Assembly (NCBI GenBank): GCA_024449915.1
Contig: JAMZAV010000306.1
Location: 434,001 to 498,000 of the forward strand
DNA length: 64,000 bases
Source of the DNA: Sweltsa coloradensis
Lineage: Eukaryota > Arthropoda > Insecta > Plecoptera > Chloroperlidae
Direction: 5' to 3'
The notes under the pieces were generated by a model. The model ran no database searches. It was not told the origin of the DNA and saw only the letters and a list, made by a program, of their open reading frames with translations. Shown here in pieces: positions 1-11,680 of the stretch (the stretch's first letter is position 1; the number at the start of each line of letters is the position of its first letter). The position numbers were made by a program, and so were the translations under genes.

Positions 1-137
1 CTAATTCAACCAAGTTGGCTCGATCCGCTTTTAATATACATCTTAAACTGAAAATCAATTCTGTGACTGAGTATAGGAATACAATTTTTTCTATGCCCAA
101 AAACAAAGAATGAAAAAAATGGGATAAAATACAGTGA

Positions 138-892
138 TTGGATGAGCGTAGCGAGCGAAGCGAAGATTCCATTTCACTACACTGGAGAAAAAAATCCGGA
201 ATGTTTTTTTTTCTTTTGTTTCTGTATTTTTGTATGTCTGTTAACACGATTCCGGTTAAACCGGCCGATACTCCAATTGCGATGAAATTTTATGGAGGCC
301 TTTTAAATCTCTGAACCAAAAGCTGCCACGTTTTTGAGCGCAATCGAAAAATTATTTTTCATAAAAATCGCAATTTTTAGATTTTTTTCGATTTAAAAAA
401 ATTCTTCACTTATAAACCTACAGCTTTATCCGATTTTAATGATTTTTTCACAGAACCTTAATTTTATGAATTAAGGTATTCCTGTGAAATTTGAGCGCAA
501 TCAAAAAACTTTTTCTCATGAAAATCGAAATTTTACGTTTTTTTCAATTATTTGACTTATAACACCTACATGCTTAACCCTATTGTAATGATTTTTTCAC
601 AGAACCTTAATTTTATAAATTAATATATTCGTGTAAAATATGTGCGCAACCGAATAATTATTTCTTATGAAAATTTCAATATTACGATTTTTTCCTTTTT
701 TTAAATTACGATTTATTAAAAAAAATTAAAATTTAAGTTAATTTTCTTATTTAATTTAATTAAATTTTAAAAAATCTTCAACTTAGTAATGATTTTTTCA
801 CAGAACAACAGAAAATCCGCATAACACATGGCAGCTCAATGCACCAATTACGCTCATCCAACAACGCGGCGGGACTTAAGCGTTTTCCTAGT
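138..892 (-). mobile_element. Family A TIR element, copy A1
   Basis: A non-coding element seen several times in this window. The left end reads TTGGATGAGCGTA followed by a GCGAGCGAAGCGAAG block. The right end is the inverse TACGCTCATCCAA followed by the inverse of CTAGGAAAACGCTTAAGTCC. The interior has AT-rich ~145 bp repeat units, each with a GTGAAATTTGAGCGCAATC-type motif. No transposase is encoded, so it behaves like a MITE. Strand is given relative to copies that start with CTAGGAAAACGC. No convincing target duplication was found. Superfamily not assigned. Confidence 0.75.
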
Positions 893-993
893 ATTCCTTT
901 ATTATATTATTAAATGAACTGAAATCTATTAAAATAAATAATTAACATTTTGTCCTCCTTTGTAAATCAGATTTATAACTGAATAGGATAGAC

Positions 994-1030
<37 letters not shown>

Positions 1031-1037
1031 ATACAAA

Positions 1038-1076
<39 letters not shown>

Positions 1077-1078
1077 AA
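994..1078. repeat. (AAAT)n microsatellite
   Basis: About 20 tandem AAAT units with one interruption, just outside element A1. Confidence 0.95.
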
Positions 1079-1595
1079 AATTAAATTAAATAAAGTGAAA
1101 ATACACAAAATTAGTATGTCACAAATTTTCTCATCATAACAGGGGGACTACTCATCCACCCCCACTTCTTCCTGGGACCATTCGACGTTTTTCCTGTGGA
1201 CTCCCCCCCCCTCACTTCAGAATGTTAACCATCATCTACAAATGAAGAAACAAGTAACAGTCGTTATACTTAGGGCTTTGTGTTTCTAGAATGTACTGAT
1301 TTGTGGCAGTTGTAAGGATGCACAAGCCCCAAAAACGCACTTATCAGCTCATCCATTCCCCTACCCCCCCCCCCCCCCTAATCGAAAAAGAGTTCTACAC
1401 GCCTGATCATAATATGACGGGAGAAATCGGCTGGGACAACGAGGCTAATCGTGAGAGGAAAGATGACAATTGAATGACGCATTAATTACGCACCCCGCCT
1501 AGGGAATAGTGTGTGTGATACCGACCTAGCTACGCATGGCTAGACGCATGAAACCGCACGCACGACGCTAGAGAGCGTGTCAGGGATGGGGGTGT
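1079..1595. other. No gene seen; poly-C and poly-G tracts
   Basis: No credible coding or RNA gene. There are C runs near 1201-1210 and 1365-1378. A G-rich tract at about 1600 leads into the tandem repeat that follows. Confidence 0.6.
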
Positions 1596-3300
1596 ATTGA
1601 GGGGGGGGGGGGTGAAGGGGGGTGGCTACATAAGGAGCTGTTGTCTCTCACCAGGCCATAGGTGGCCACATTCGGAAAGATGTGACCGGGTAAACCCAGC
1701 TTTTTGTTAGACGATACAAAACTAAAAAGAAATTGTATTTGTATCATTTGACAAAAAAATCGTACACCAACTGTTGTTTCAGAAATATATTTATCCTTAT
1801 ATAGCTGAAGCTAAAGGTGTTTAGAAACAACATCCAGAAAACCGATTCTCAAAATTTAATTTTGCACTAGATGTGCTGACTACACTATTGTCAAAAAAGC
1901 GACATATAATGGCCAAAAGTGAGATTATGTCCCGCCCAAAAAATCTTTTCAGCCATGTTTCTTCGTCTTTCAAATTATCGGCCAGAGGTGGCTATAATAG
2001 CCTTAATGCAATAAGATATACATTTAATTATACCTTTAATTTTTCACCCAGAAGATAAATATATGTAATTGGTATTAGTGGTGTGCGGGTACTCGAAAAG
2101 TTGGGTCAGGTCGGGTATTTGGGGGAAGACCTGAGAGTCAAAAAAATTTACCCGATTCCAAGGTAACAAATTTTTTTGTGGAATGGTGGAGGTGCCGGTC
2201 CAGGACTTACGTTATGTATTTATGGAGGTGCCGGTCCAGACAATACTCACAAAATGTCATTCAATGAAAATCCAGACGATTGAAAAATTAATGAATTGTG
2301 AGAAATCATAATATAAGATTCTCTACAATCGACACTTATTATCCGTAGTATGATAACGGCCATCCTCTCTGATCCAAAAACCTGTATTGCGGGAGGGCGG
2401 TGAAGGGGTAGCTACATAAAGGAGCTGTTGTCTCGTACCAGGCCATAGGTGGCGACACTCTGAAAGATGTGATTAGGTACACCCAAGCGTCTTAATTTAA
2501 TTAGCAATAAGATATACATTTAATTACCTTTAATTTTTCACCCAGAAGATAAATGTAATTGGTAGTGGTGTGTGGGTAGCCGAAATGTTGGGTCAGGTCG
2601 GGTATTTGTGGGAAGACCTGAGAGTCAAAAAGTTACCTGATTCTCAGGTAACAAAAAATATTTTTTCTGGGATGGTGGAGGTGCCGGTCCAGGATTTACG
2701 CTATTTATTGGTGGAGATGCCGGTCCAGACAATACATACAAATCCAGACGGTTGAAAAATTAATGAATTGTGAGAAATCATAATGTAAAATTCTTTACAA
2801 TCAACACTAATTATCCTCTCTGACCCAAAAACCTGTATTGCGGGGGAGGCGGTGAAGGGGTGCATAAGAAGCTGTTGTCTCGTACCAGGCCATAGGTTAA
2901 CACTTAAGATGTGATTAGGTACACCCAAGCGTCTTAATTTAAATTAGCAATAAGATACATTTAATTACCTTTAATTTTTCACCCAGAAGATAAATGTAAT
3001 TGGTAGTGGTGTGTGGGTAGCCGAAATGTTGGGTCAGGTCGGGTATTTGGGGGAAGACCTGAGAGTCAAAAAGTTACCTGATTCTCAGGTAACAAAAAAT
3101 ATTTTTTCTGGGATGGTGGAGGTGCCGGTCCAGGATTTACGTATTTATTGGTGGAGATGCCGGTCCAGACAATACATACAAAATGTCATTCAATGAAAAT
3201 CCACATGATTGAAAAATTAATGAATTGTGAGAAATCATATAATGTAAGATCCTCTACAATTAAAATTAAATATCCCTAGTATGATAACGGCCGTCTTTTC
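1596..3300. repeat. Tandem repeat, ~441 bp unit, about three copies
   Basis: The block GGTGTGTGGGTAGCCGAAAT occurs at about 2567 and 3008, and a diverged version lies near 2078. A second block (GGAGCTGTTGTCTC, then CAGGCCATAGG) recurs near 1640, 2422 and 2870. The spacing of the two best copies is about 441 bp. Each unit carries GAGGTGCCGGTCCAG twice. Small ORFs of 61 codons inside are by-products of the repeat. The GTGCGGGTA plus GGGTCGGGT-like content resembles ends of hAT-like elements, so it may be a tandemly amplified element. Confidence 0.8.
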
Positions 3301-3835
3301 CCTTTGTGACCCAAAAACTTAAAGCAGTTTAGTACACAACTCCGGACTCGACCCGACTGTCTAAACCTCTTCCCGCATAGTCCTGATTGGTCCCCCCCGT
3401 CATATTATCATGAGGTCGACGCTAAATTTGTTATTAAGGAAGAAAAAAAGGTGGGATAAATCCAACATTACCGCGGTTGGTATTTTGTATTTTATTTTAT
3501 CCATATTAGTAGCACAAAAGTAAAATAGCGTTGGTTTATCAGTCTTTGATTGTCGTGTGTGTTGCAATTACGGGTAAAACGTTGTACCATGCATTTATTA
3601 TTTATTTCTCAATATATTATATTCGTTGCTGCGTTCAATATTAATTTTCCATTTTATAGTCAACAATTTGTTATAATTTAATAATTTATCATTATCTCGA
3701 TTATTATCATGGTATTGGTTTTATTTTATAATTATAAATAATTTCAAACTTAATGCTTTCACAACCCGAAATATTTTTGAAACCATATATTTAACGAGTC
3801 ATTTTATTATATATTAAATTAATAAATAATTATAA
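3301..3835. other. No feature recognised
   Basis: AT-rich non-coding sequence. I see no ORF, RNA gene or repeat that I can name. Confidence 0.5.
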
Positions 3836-3925
3836 AAAAGCTCCACCAGGAATCAAACCCGGAACCTCTTAATGTCCACACAGAGGTACGCTGGTTTTGA
3901 AATCGACGTTATCAGACCACGTGGC
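3836..3925 (-). mobile_element. tRNA-like SINE head
   Basis: Read on the minus strand, GTGGCCACGTGGTCTGATAA resembles an A-box region. The downstream GGTTCCGGGTTTGATTCC is close to the Pol III B-box consensus GGTTCGANTCC. The acceptor stem does not pair cleanly, so a SINE head is more likely than a working tRNA gene. Confidence 0.5.
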
Positions 3926-4019
3926 CACAAAAAACGTCAAAAAATTATTGACGTTTTAAATCAAAACTTGGGTCCCAGAATGGGTTTAAATACTAGTGAA
4001 CTGGACTATGAACCGGACC

Positions 4020-4262
4020 ATGGAGTACGAGGTATTTCAAATCCTTGAACGACAGTGTTCGGGAGGTCCCGGGTTTCTTATCCCGTCGAGACCGGCAATC
4101 CTGACTGAAGGTTGTTTCCTAGGTTTTCCTCGGTCGTTATTGCGAATGCAAGGGATTGAGTCCGCTTAAAAGCACACAATTGTCCTATCCGCAACATACC
4201 TAATTAGACCTGAAGAGGGGCATGAATTGCACCCTAGGCAGGCTTCCCACGAAAAATTAGTA
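4020..4262 (+). mobile_element. SINE family 2, tRNA-derived, copy 1
   Basis: Starts with a degraded B-box (GGTCCCGGGTTTCTTATCCC). It is followed by the body shared with 13,216-13,439: GAGACCGGCAATCCTGACTG, then GCGAATGCAAGGGATTG. The tail, GAGGGGCATGAATTGCACCC, is shared in inverse orientation with 11,459-11,680. Non-coding. Confidence 0.7.
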
Positions 4263-6450
4263 TTATTACTGACAGGACTTCGTAACCAAGTTCTGAGAAT
4301 GTGACACATTCCAGTTACGAAACTATTTTTATTTTTACGTCATTTAATTAATAATCGGGACGATTTCTAAAGTGCCGTGATGTAACGTGATTATTTTTTG
4401 ATGACCTCCAAATTAGTTTCATTTCATGTTTGGTTGTCGTGTTGTTGGTGGAAAGGAAACAGCGAATACCGCGAAACGACAGTGTATGTGACTGTAATTA
4501 GGTGTTTATTACACAAGTACTAGACATTTTCAATCTGTGAAGCACGCAAACTCCGCGTAGCAGACACGTTGACATATTTCCATTTGGCCTACATAAAAAC
4601 AATTCTACTTAGTAGGGGTAGTTATACACTTCCCTTAGTTCCAGAAGTTCCCATTATCGTCTTACAATTTATAACAAAATTGCATTCCTTGTAAAGGAAT
4701 TACCACCTCCAATATCTTTCAAAATCATACTCAAAGAAATACTTTTCTCAAAATCTTACTGCCTCCATTTATGAATTATTTGATGACTAAGGTCCACAGT
4801 ATTTCAAAGTCTAGTTACACTTTTTCTGACAGTTAGTCCTCTAGTTAAATATTACAAGGCTTCTGATGGTTGCCATAGTGATAACAAGTTACCGGACAGT
4901 TAAATTTTAACTGGACATTTAACTAACGGGCCTCAATACTAAATGTATAATATTGTTTGATTACTACATTAATTTCAGTGTATAATTTTACAAGCATGTT
5001 TTTAATTGGTATCAAATGATGTATGTATATCCATTTAATTTAATCGTTCACTGCATGTGTATACTCCACATCTCATTCATTAATTTGTTGTATTATAAGT
5101 AAATTGTACAATGTAGGTATACAATGTTACAATGTAGGTAAGGAGAAGGGTTAAAGTCCTTGCTCTCGCCGTGGCTAGCACGGCGCACAGCGTTCTATGC
5201 ATTTATATACACGAATAATATAATTTATAATTTTTTCTTTGATATTACAGCCAGTTTTTTAAACTTCTTTCCATACATCCCATCAATACCACATGCCGAA
5301 AGATCAATCCCTGCCACCGTTTCCTCATGTATCTTCGGATAGTTTTGTCATTTCAAAAAATCACGTCAAGAAGTGACGTGTTTGTAGAATTTGAATACAG
5401 GAAAATTTCCTGGACCGGATAAGATTCCACTCGATGTAATTAAACATTGCAGATGATCGCTTTCCGAGCCTCTCACAATTATTATTTTCAAGGCATGTAT
5501 AAAGGGTGGAATCTTCCTTGCGAGGTGGAAGCATGGAATAGTAACAAACGTCCATAAAAAAAGCCAGTAAGCTAAACGTAACAAATTATAGACGAATTTC
5601 ATAACCATCTTCATTTTCTAAAGTTTTCGAGAGCAGAGACTAATGCATTTAATCGACTCTTTATCTCAACAAATACATTGTCTCTAAGAGCGTGTCCACT
5701 TCACAAACCTTGCTGTACATTGCGGTCTAGACACATTTTAGAAAGGCTTTTGAAAGCGGATCGTTAAATCCTTGTCCTTACAGCCGGTCTACGTTGAAAG
5801 ATACTGATTGCACATAGCTCACTGTCGATGTTGGTACGTTGAAAAAAACGCCATAAACAGTATAAGATAATTTTAAAGTTAGAAGAGTTCATGATACAAT
5901 ATTTAAAACACTTTAGTGGAATGCAACTCTTTATTTTACTATAAAAACAACGTTTAATGAAAAGCTTTAATTAATTTCCGAAACGTAGTTTTTATTGTAC
6001 AATAAAGAGATGGTAGAAGTGTTTTAAATACTATTAGATAATAGACAATCCATACAATCATAATAATTATTACTTTGTATCGTCTTCGACAGCCCAATGA
6101 CGGGAACAGGTTGGTCATATTGTCATGCGACATGCCAATAACCCCTCTTTAGTATGTATCTATATGTGTTTTATCATTAAAAATACGCTCGACGCGAAAG
6201 AATAATAATTAAGTAACTACTGTTTATGTCGTTATAATTATAAACTAAACTGTAACAGCGTATTATTAAATGAACCCGTGTATGAACTATGATTATGAAG
6301 TGCATTATTGATTTCCATTGCAATTCTTGTAATGAATCATTAGTTCTCTGTTAAGTGGTGGTTGATGAAAACACGCTCATCATTATGCACGAATACATTA
6401 TTGATAGAACGTGTTTGCTTTGTGGTTGGAAATATTTCTTTTCGGTAACA
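4263..6450. other. No gene recognised
   Basis: AT-rich sequence without a convincing coding region. Small ORFs at 5160-5614 overlap one another on both strands and show no family resemblance. No repeat that I can link to others in the window. Confidence 0.5.
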
Positions 6451-7092
6451 GGACGATTTGCCAGGCGGACAATTTGCCAGGCAAGTGTAAGAGGTCACGG
6501 TGGGGCTAGGACAACTTGCCAGGCTAGAGTGGGACCTCACGGAGGGGCTAGGACAACTTGCCAGGCATAAATGAAGGGCTAGGACAATTTGCCAGGCTGG
6601 TGTTGACATTGATAGGAGCACGTGGTAACACATATCTGAACTGCAGGAAGAGTAATGCCAAAAGCACCGAACTTGTAAAATTAGAACCCAGGGACAAGGT
6701 GGTAGTTCTTGTCATAATCCTGAAATTCAGAAGATGGCGGAGTATTACCCCCCCCCCCCCGCGAACCCATAGACTATTGAAAAATTTATAAAATTTAGTT
6801 ATAGTTATTCGATTGTATTCCAAATAATAGGGAATTTGCATTAGTTCCAGATATCGGTAAAAGTATCTGCAATATATAGGTATTCTTCTATAAATGATAT
6901 AAACGCTAATTTAAGGTTTTTAAAGTTATTCGTTCATAATCTATTGAGGGTCAAAGTTTGACCTTTAAAAATGCCCGCACATTTATTTTGAAACGGTTAC
7001 CTACGTCACTGGCCCTCATGACGAACACGGCCGCCTAGATAAACAACGAAATTCCCTCCTTCTACCAAAGTCTTTATCAACATTGTGTTTTT

Positions 7093-7691
7093 ACTTAGGA
7101 AGCTTCGCAAACGCTTTTTTCAGGCGCGTTGATGGATGAGCGTAATTGTTTAAGGGATTGTTTCACTGAAAATGTATGAAAAACCAGCAATTTTGCATTA
7201 TTAGTGTTTTAATTGTTTTTAAGTTTAATTTTTTATTTATTGGCATCATAAATTATTTTATGCTGATATAATGCTAAAAGCATTAAATTAATTTTTTTCT
7301 TGAGCGCTGCATATTATTTTGCATGGGAAAATGGCTTATCGGTACTGATTTTGGCCTAATCTAGGGCTGTATAGAGTGTTATTCATAACTAGGAAAACGC
7401 TTAAATCCCGCCGCGTTGATGGATGAGCGTATTTGGTGCATTGAGCTGCCATGTGTTATGCGGATTTTCTGTTGTTCTGTGAAAAAATCATTACTAAGTT
7501 GAAGATTTAAAAAAAAAAAAAAAAAAATTGAATTAAAAATTAACTTAAATTTTAAATTTTACACAAATATATGAATTTATAAAATTAAGGTTCTGTGAAA
7601 AAAATTATTACAATAGGATAAAGCATAGGGGTAAGTCAAAGAATTGTTTTAAAAAAGAAAAAAAACGTAAAATTTCGATTTTCATGAGAAA
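7093..7691 (+). mobile_element. Family A-related segments, copy A2
   Basis: Two family A ends lie close together. A variant end at 7093 (ACTTAGGAAGC, then GCGTTGATGGATGAGCGTAA) matches the variant at 34,879. A standard end at 7388 begins ACTAGGAAAACGCTTAAATC and continues into the usual interior. The second piece stops near 7691 where the right arm of the foldback element begins, so it lacks its far end. Confidence 0.6.
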
Positions 7692-7889
7692 TAATAATAA
7701 TAATTTATAGAAGAATATCTATATATTGAAGATACTTTTACCTATATCTGTAACTTATGCAAATTCCCTATTATTGGAATACAATCGAATAACTATAACT
7801 AAATTTTATAAATTTTCAATAGTCTATGGGTTCGCGGGGGGGGGGGGGGGGGTAATACTCCGCCATCTTCTGAATTTCAGGATTATGAC

Positions 7890-8365
7890 CAAGGAGGTAT
7901 GAATAATGTAAGGAGACAGCATGCGCTATCTGTGGCTGTACAAATGAACGTGGCCGTTTTGAACGTCTCCGATCGAGTTTTTCGCAGTATTTGCTGCTTC
8001 TCGTTGGTGCTGACCAATATGGCGGCTACTAAAACATAGAGTTTTTCGCAGTATCTACTGCTTCTCGTGGTGCTGACCAATATGGCGACTACCATCGACG
8101 GCCGAAACAGCTGATATTATACTTAAAACATTGATAATAACTCTTGTATCAATATGAGAATGAATAATAAAGAGTTGAAATGTAATTTAGTTGATGTGCT
8201 GCGTTTTTGTTTGTTTTGGAATGCTCATAGCTTTGACAATGGCTTTAATAATACCGACGACCCTGCTTTGGGTTCGAGGCCTTCGCCGACCACCATTGTC
8301 GTTCAAAGTGGCCACGCTCTTCACGGCGACAGGCTGGCTCCTTACAGTATTCATATACCTCCTTG
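7890..8365. mobile_element. hAT-like non-autonomous element with 8 bp target duplication
   Basis: The ends are CAAGGAGGTAT and ATACCTCCTTG, a perfect 11 bp TIR. The element is flanked by direct ATTATGAC at 7882-7889 and 8366-8373. The empty site is preserved in the other arm of the foldback element near 6712, where GTCATAATCCTGAAATTC is uninterrupted, so the insertion is well supported. An 8 bp duplication and a CA-start TIR fit the hAT superfamily. The interior holds a ~60 bp direct duplication (TTTTTCGCAGTATNTNCTGC ... GACCAATATGGCG). No transposase. Confidence 0.85.
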
Positions 8366-8649
8366 ATTATGACAAGAACTACCACCTTGTCCCTAGGTTC
8401 TAATTTTACAAGTTCGGTGCTTTGGCATTACTTTTCCTGCAGTTCAGATATGTGTTACCACGTGCTCCTGTCAATGTCAACACCAGCCTGGCAAGTTGTC
8501 CTAGCCCTCCAATAATGCCTGGCAAGTTGTCCTAGCCTCTCAGTGACGTCACACTGTAGCCTGGCAAATTGTCCTAGCCCCACCGTGACCTCATACACTT
8601 GCCTGGCAAATTGTCCTAGCCCCTCAAAATAGACCCTGGCAAATTGTCC

Positions 8650-9232
8650 GCTAATATTTCAAAACCGCATTTTTCATATCACATTTTACTATAAGATGTG
8701 ATGTGTGTGTTGTTTAACTTGAAAACTGTATTTGTGTATACTAATATTATGATGCTAACATCAAGGTAAATGTATATTATATTAATATATTTCGACTTTC
8801 ACTTAGTAAGCAGTTACTACCTAAAATAATAGTTGCAAAATGTACTGCGAAAGTGTTTTCTAATTAGTATGATGTTCTCATACATATTCAGAATTATTGT
8901 ATTATATTACCAGTCTCACTTTTATTTCAACGTAAAGTGAAAAAGGGTGTGCGTTAAAGAGCCATAAACATTATGCTACTAAATTGTTTACGCATGTCAT
9001 GAATGTTTACTTTAAAGCCAACGTTGAAATTACCCCACTTAAAGGGTGACTTAGAACCGCTATATCAGCTATATCGTCAATAGTAACACAGCAAAATCCT
9101 CGTCGTGTCCAGCAGTTTCTCCCTTTGAAAAGGTCTCTCGTAAAAGGGTTAAAAGAAAGGCCACCCTCTCATCCCATCACGCATTTAAGAGGTGCATAAA
9201 GGTTAGAATGCCATAACACGGAGAGGAGACTT
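8650..9232. other. No feature recognised
   Basis: AT-rich sequence becoming less so after 9000. No ORF or repeat named. Confidence 0.45.
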
Positions 9233-9640
9233 ACCTTAAACGTGAATGACGCCAGCTAGCCAGCAGCCTGCAATCTCCGCTCTTCGTAGATACTTCTTTT
9301 TCTTATTTTTATTAAACCAAACACATTTTCACCTCGACCGTAAAAACAAACGCACACGGTAGTTTCAGACAGACAGACAGACAGGCGGACAGGCGGACGA
9401 CGGGGGTAGTTCCTATCACTCCCTGCCTGGCTGCACGGGCCTACACTAGCGGTTCACAGCGCGGTGACGGGACTTGCTACGTCGTACAATCGATTATTCA
9501 AGAGGGCGCCACCAACTACTAGTCACGTGTGTACTATGCCAGTGAAATAAAAGGAGAAACGCAACCAAAACTCACCCCCTCCCTCCCACCCCTTATCCTC
9601 CCTCGTGAGACTTTAACCCATTTCCACCCCTTCCAAGGTA
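9233..9640. promoter_or_regulatory. Candidate bidirectional promoter with divergent splice donors
   Basis: On the minus strand, TTTAAG|GTAAGTCTCC places a strong donor at 9235/9234. On the plus strand, CCAAG|GTAAGTAAT places one at 9637/9638. The ~400 bp between them is richer in GC and CpG than its surroundings and includes a CACGTG E-box near 9524 and a GACAG microsatellite. This is what two head-to-head non-coding first exons would look like. No coding exon downstream was recognised in either direction, so this is inference. Confidence 0.3.
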
Positions 9641-9773
9641 AGTAATACGTTTATGTGGGGGATGAAAAGTTTTGAGTGTATGGTTGTAACATTTTTTTTT
9701 AAACGTCTTATATTTGACGATTTGAGCCTTGGTTTGAATGCATGGCTGTTACACTTACATAATGTAATTGAGT

Positions 9774-9970
9774 AAAGTTTAATGTTGGGTTGTTTCGTTT
9801 AAACATCCCATGTGATTCAAGGTCGAGTTTTAAGGGTGTATTGACCACCTTATTATTGAGCCAAGGTAACTTACAGTTACACGCAGTCGTTGGGAGAAAG
9901 TTTAATTTCAGGGTTGTTACAGTCGTAAGTATCTCTTATGAGCCAAGGTCGAATTTTAAGGGTGTGTTGA
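9774..9970. repeat. Imperfect 122 bp tandem duplication
   Basis: CAAGGTCGAGTTTTAAGGGT near 9820 recurs as CAAGGTCGAATTTTAAGGGT near 9942. AAAGTTTAATGTTGGGTTG also recurs as AAAGTTTAATTTCAGGGTTG at the same spacing. Confidence 0.65.
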
Positions 9971-10339
9971 CTAAAACACCGCTCGTACTGGCAGGACAAA
10001 ATCTAGCTATCTATACACAATTTTTCGATCCTTTTTTATATTTGGACCATTACTTAATTTTATTTTATATTTATTTTGAATGTGTTACCAAAATTATTAT
10101 AATTGTTGTTGTAATATTACTATTTCAATCTACCAATAACATATTTTAAGTGTTATTTTTATTATTAGATTAGCTCACCCGGTTTGTTAAAAATAGAAGC
10201 TGTCTTACATTTGATTTTCAGGTAAATCATGTTTGATTTGTGTGCTTCAAGTGAAACAGTATACTGGGGTAACGATTATTAAATAATATTTTCAAATTTA
10301 ATTTGATTTTATAAGCAAAGGTACGTGTGCTCAGCAAAA

Positions 10340-10560
10340 CACCCGAGTTTATTTATTTTATTTATTTATTAAAAATCCAAAGGGCATACTATACATGGAG
10401 CCACTATCCAAGAACTGGCTAGAGCTCTGCATCTGAGCAAAGTAAGCATGTAGGTAGACGATTACAAAGATACTCTGGATTCGAACCCAAGATTCGGTCT
10501 CGCTCTAAGACGTCTCGGAAGTGCTTTATAAGCACAGATTACAGATTGCAATATCACGTC
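10340..10560 (-). mobile_element. tRNA-like fragment with A/T tail, probable SINE
   Basis: On the minus strand, TCTTGGGTTCGAATCCAGAG is a good B-box with a paired T-arm. An AT-rich TTTA-repeat tail lies at about 10,349-10,370. Family not linked to the other SINEs here. Confidence 0.45.
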
Positions 10561-10569
10561 TTATAAGTT

Positions 10570-11343
10570 ACTAGGAAAACGCTTAAGTCCCGCCGCGTTG
10601 TTGGATGAGCGTAATTGGTGCATTGAGCTGCCATGTGTTATGCGGATTTTCTGTTGTTCTGTGAAAAAATTATTACTAAGTTGAAGATTTTTTTAAAATT
10701 AAATTAAATTAAATTAAAAATAAACTTAAATTTTTAAATTTTTTAATTAATCGTACTAATTTAAAAAAAGAAAAATCGAAAAATTGCGATTTTTATAAGA
10801 AATAATTATTCGATTGCGCTCAAATTTCACACGAATATATAAATTCATAAAATTAAGGTTCTGTGAAAAAATTATTACAATAGAATAAAGCATGTAGGTG
10901 TTATAAGTAAAAAATTGTTTTAAAAAAGAAAAACCCACAAAATTTCTATTTTCATGAAAAATAATTGTTTGATTGCGCTCAAATTTCACACGGATATCTT
11001 AATTCATACAATTAGGTTCTCTGAAAAAATCATTAAAATCGGATAAAGCATGTAGGTGTAATAGTAAAATAAATTTTCAAAAAATCAAAAAAAACGTAAA
11101 ATTGCGATTTTCATAAGAAATAATTTTTTGATTGCGCTAAAAAATGTGGCAGTTCTAAGTTCAGAGATTTCGAAGGCCTCCATAAAATTTCATCGCAAAC
11201 GGAGTATCGGTTTAGCCGGAATCGTGCTGACAAACACACAAAAATACAAAAAAAGAAAGAAAGAAGAAAAAAAAAACATTCCGGATTTTTTTCTCCAGTG
11301 TAGTGAAATGGAATCTTCGCTTCGCTCGCTACGCTCATCCAAT
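10570..11343 (+). mobile_element. Family A TIR element, copy A3 (most complete simple copy)
   Basis: Begins ACTAGGAAAACGCTTAAGTC and reaches TTGGATGAGCGTAATTGG at 10,601. It ends with GCTTCGCTCGCTACGCTCAT plus CCAA. Between them lie roughly three ~145 bp AT-rich units, each with a CGATTGCGCTCAAATTTCAC-type core, then a final block with ACGGAGTATCGGTTTAGCC. There is no long ORF; the 130-codon frame at 11,128-11,520 runs across the end of the element into unrelated DNA. Confidence 0.85.
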
Positions 11344-11458
11344 AATAATATGTGCTATAAGCTGAAGAGCTGCCGACGACGTCCTGTTACACAAGGAACG
11401 TGCAATCAGTTTGAAAACATTGACAATTTGCACAAAACTGGTTTGTCTAAACTAAAAT

Positions 11459-11680
11459 CTCTTAATTTCTCGTGGGAAACCAGCCCAGGGTGCAATACAT
11501 GCCCCTCTTCAGATGTCTAACTAGGTATTTTTAATGTGGAAATTGTGGAGATATTTCCAAGGGCATAGAGGATTACCTTGGAAAAAACTTTCAGTCACGA
11601 TTGCCGATGGCGGGATTCGAACACGAGGACCTCCCGAATCAGAGTCTCACGCTTTAGACAAAACGGTCGGTTCTGATTTG
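11459..11680 (-). mobile_element. SINE family 2, copy 2
   Basis: Minus-strand reading: the tRNA-like head GAGACTCTGATTCGGGAGGT is followed by a B-box-like GTGTTCGAATCCCG, then the family body and the tail GAAGAGGGGCATGTATTGC. It shares head and tail with 4020-4262 and head and body with 13,216-13,439. Confidence 0.7.

Larger units (their letters stand above)
6451..8649. mobile_element. Foldback element with clustered 16-mers in long TIRs
   Basis: The left arm (6451-6894) is the inverse of the right arm (7704-8649 minus an inserted 476 bp element). Each arm's outer part carries five copies of GGACAAYTTGCCAGGC or a close variant: 6451, 6467, 6509, 6551 and 6582 on the left, and the inverse at 8486, 8517, 8559, 8601 and 8634 on the right. 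Such iterated subterminal motifs are known as transposase-binding sites in foldback-type elements; that role is inferred here. The spacer (6895-7703) contains family A-type sequence. No transposase is seen. Confidence 0.75.
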
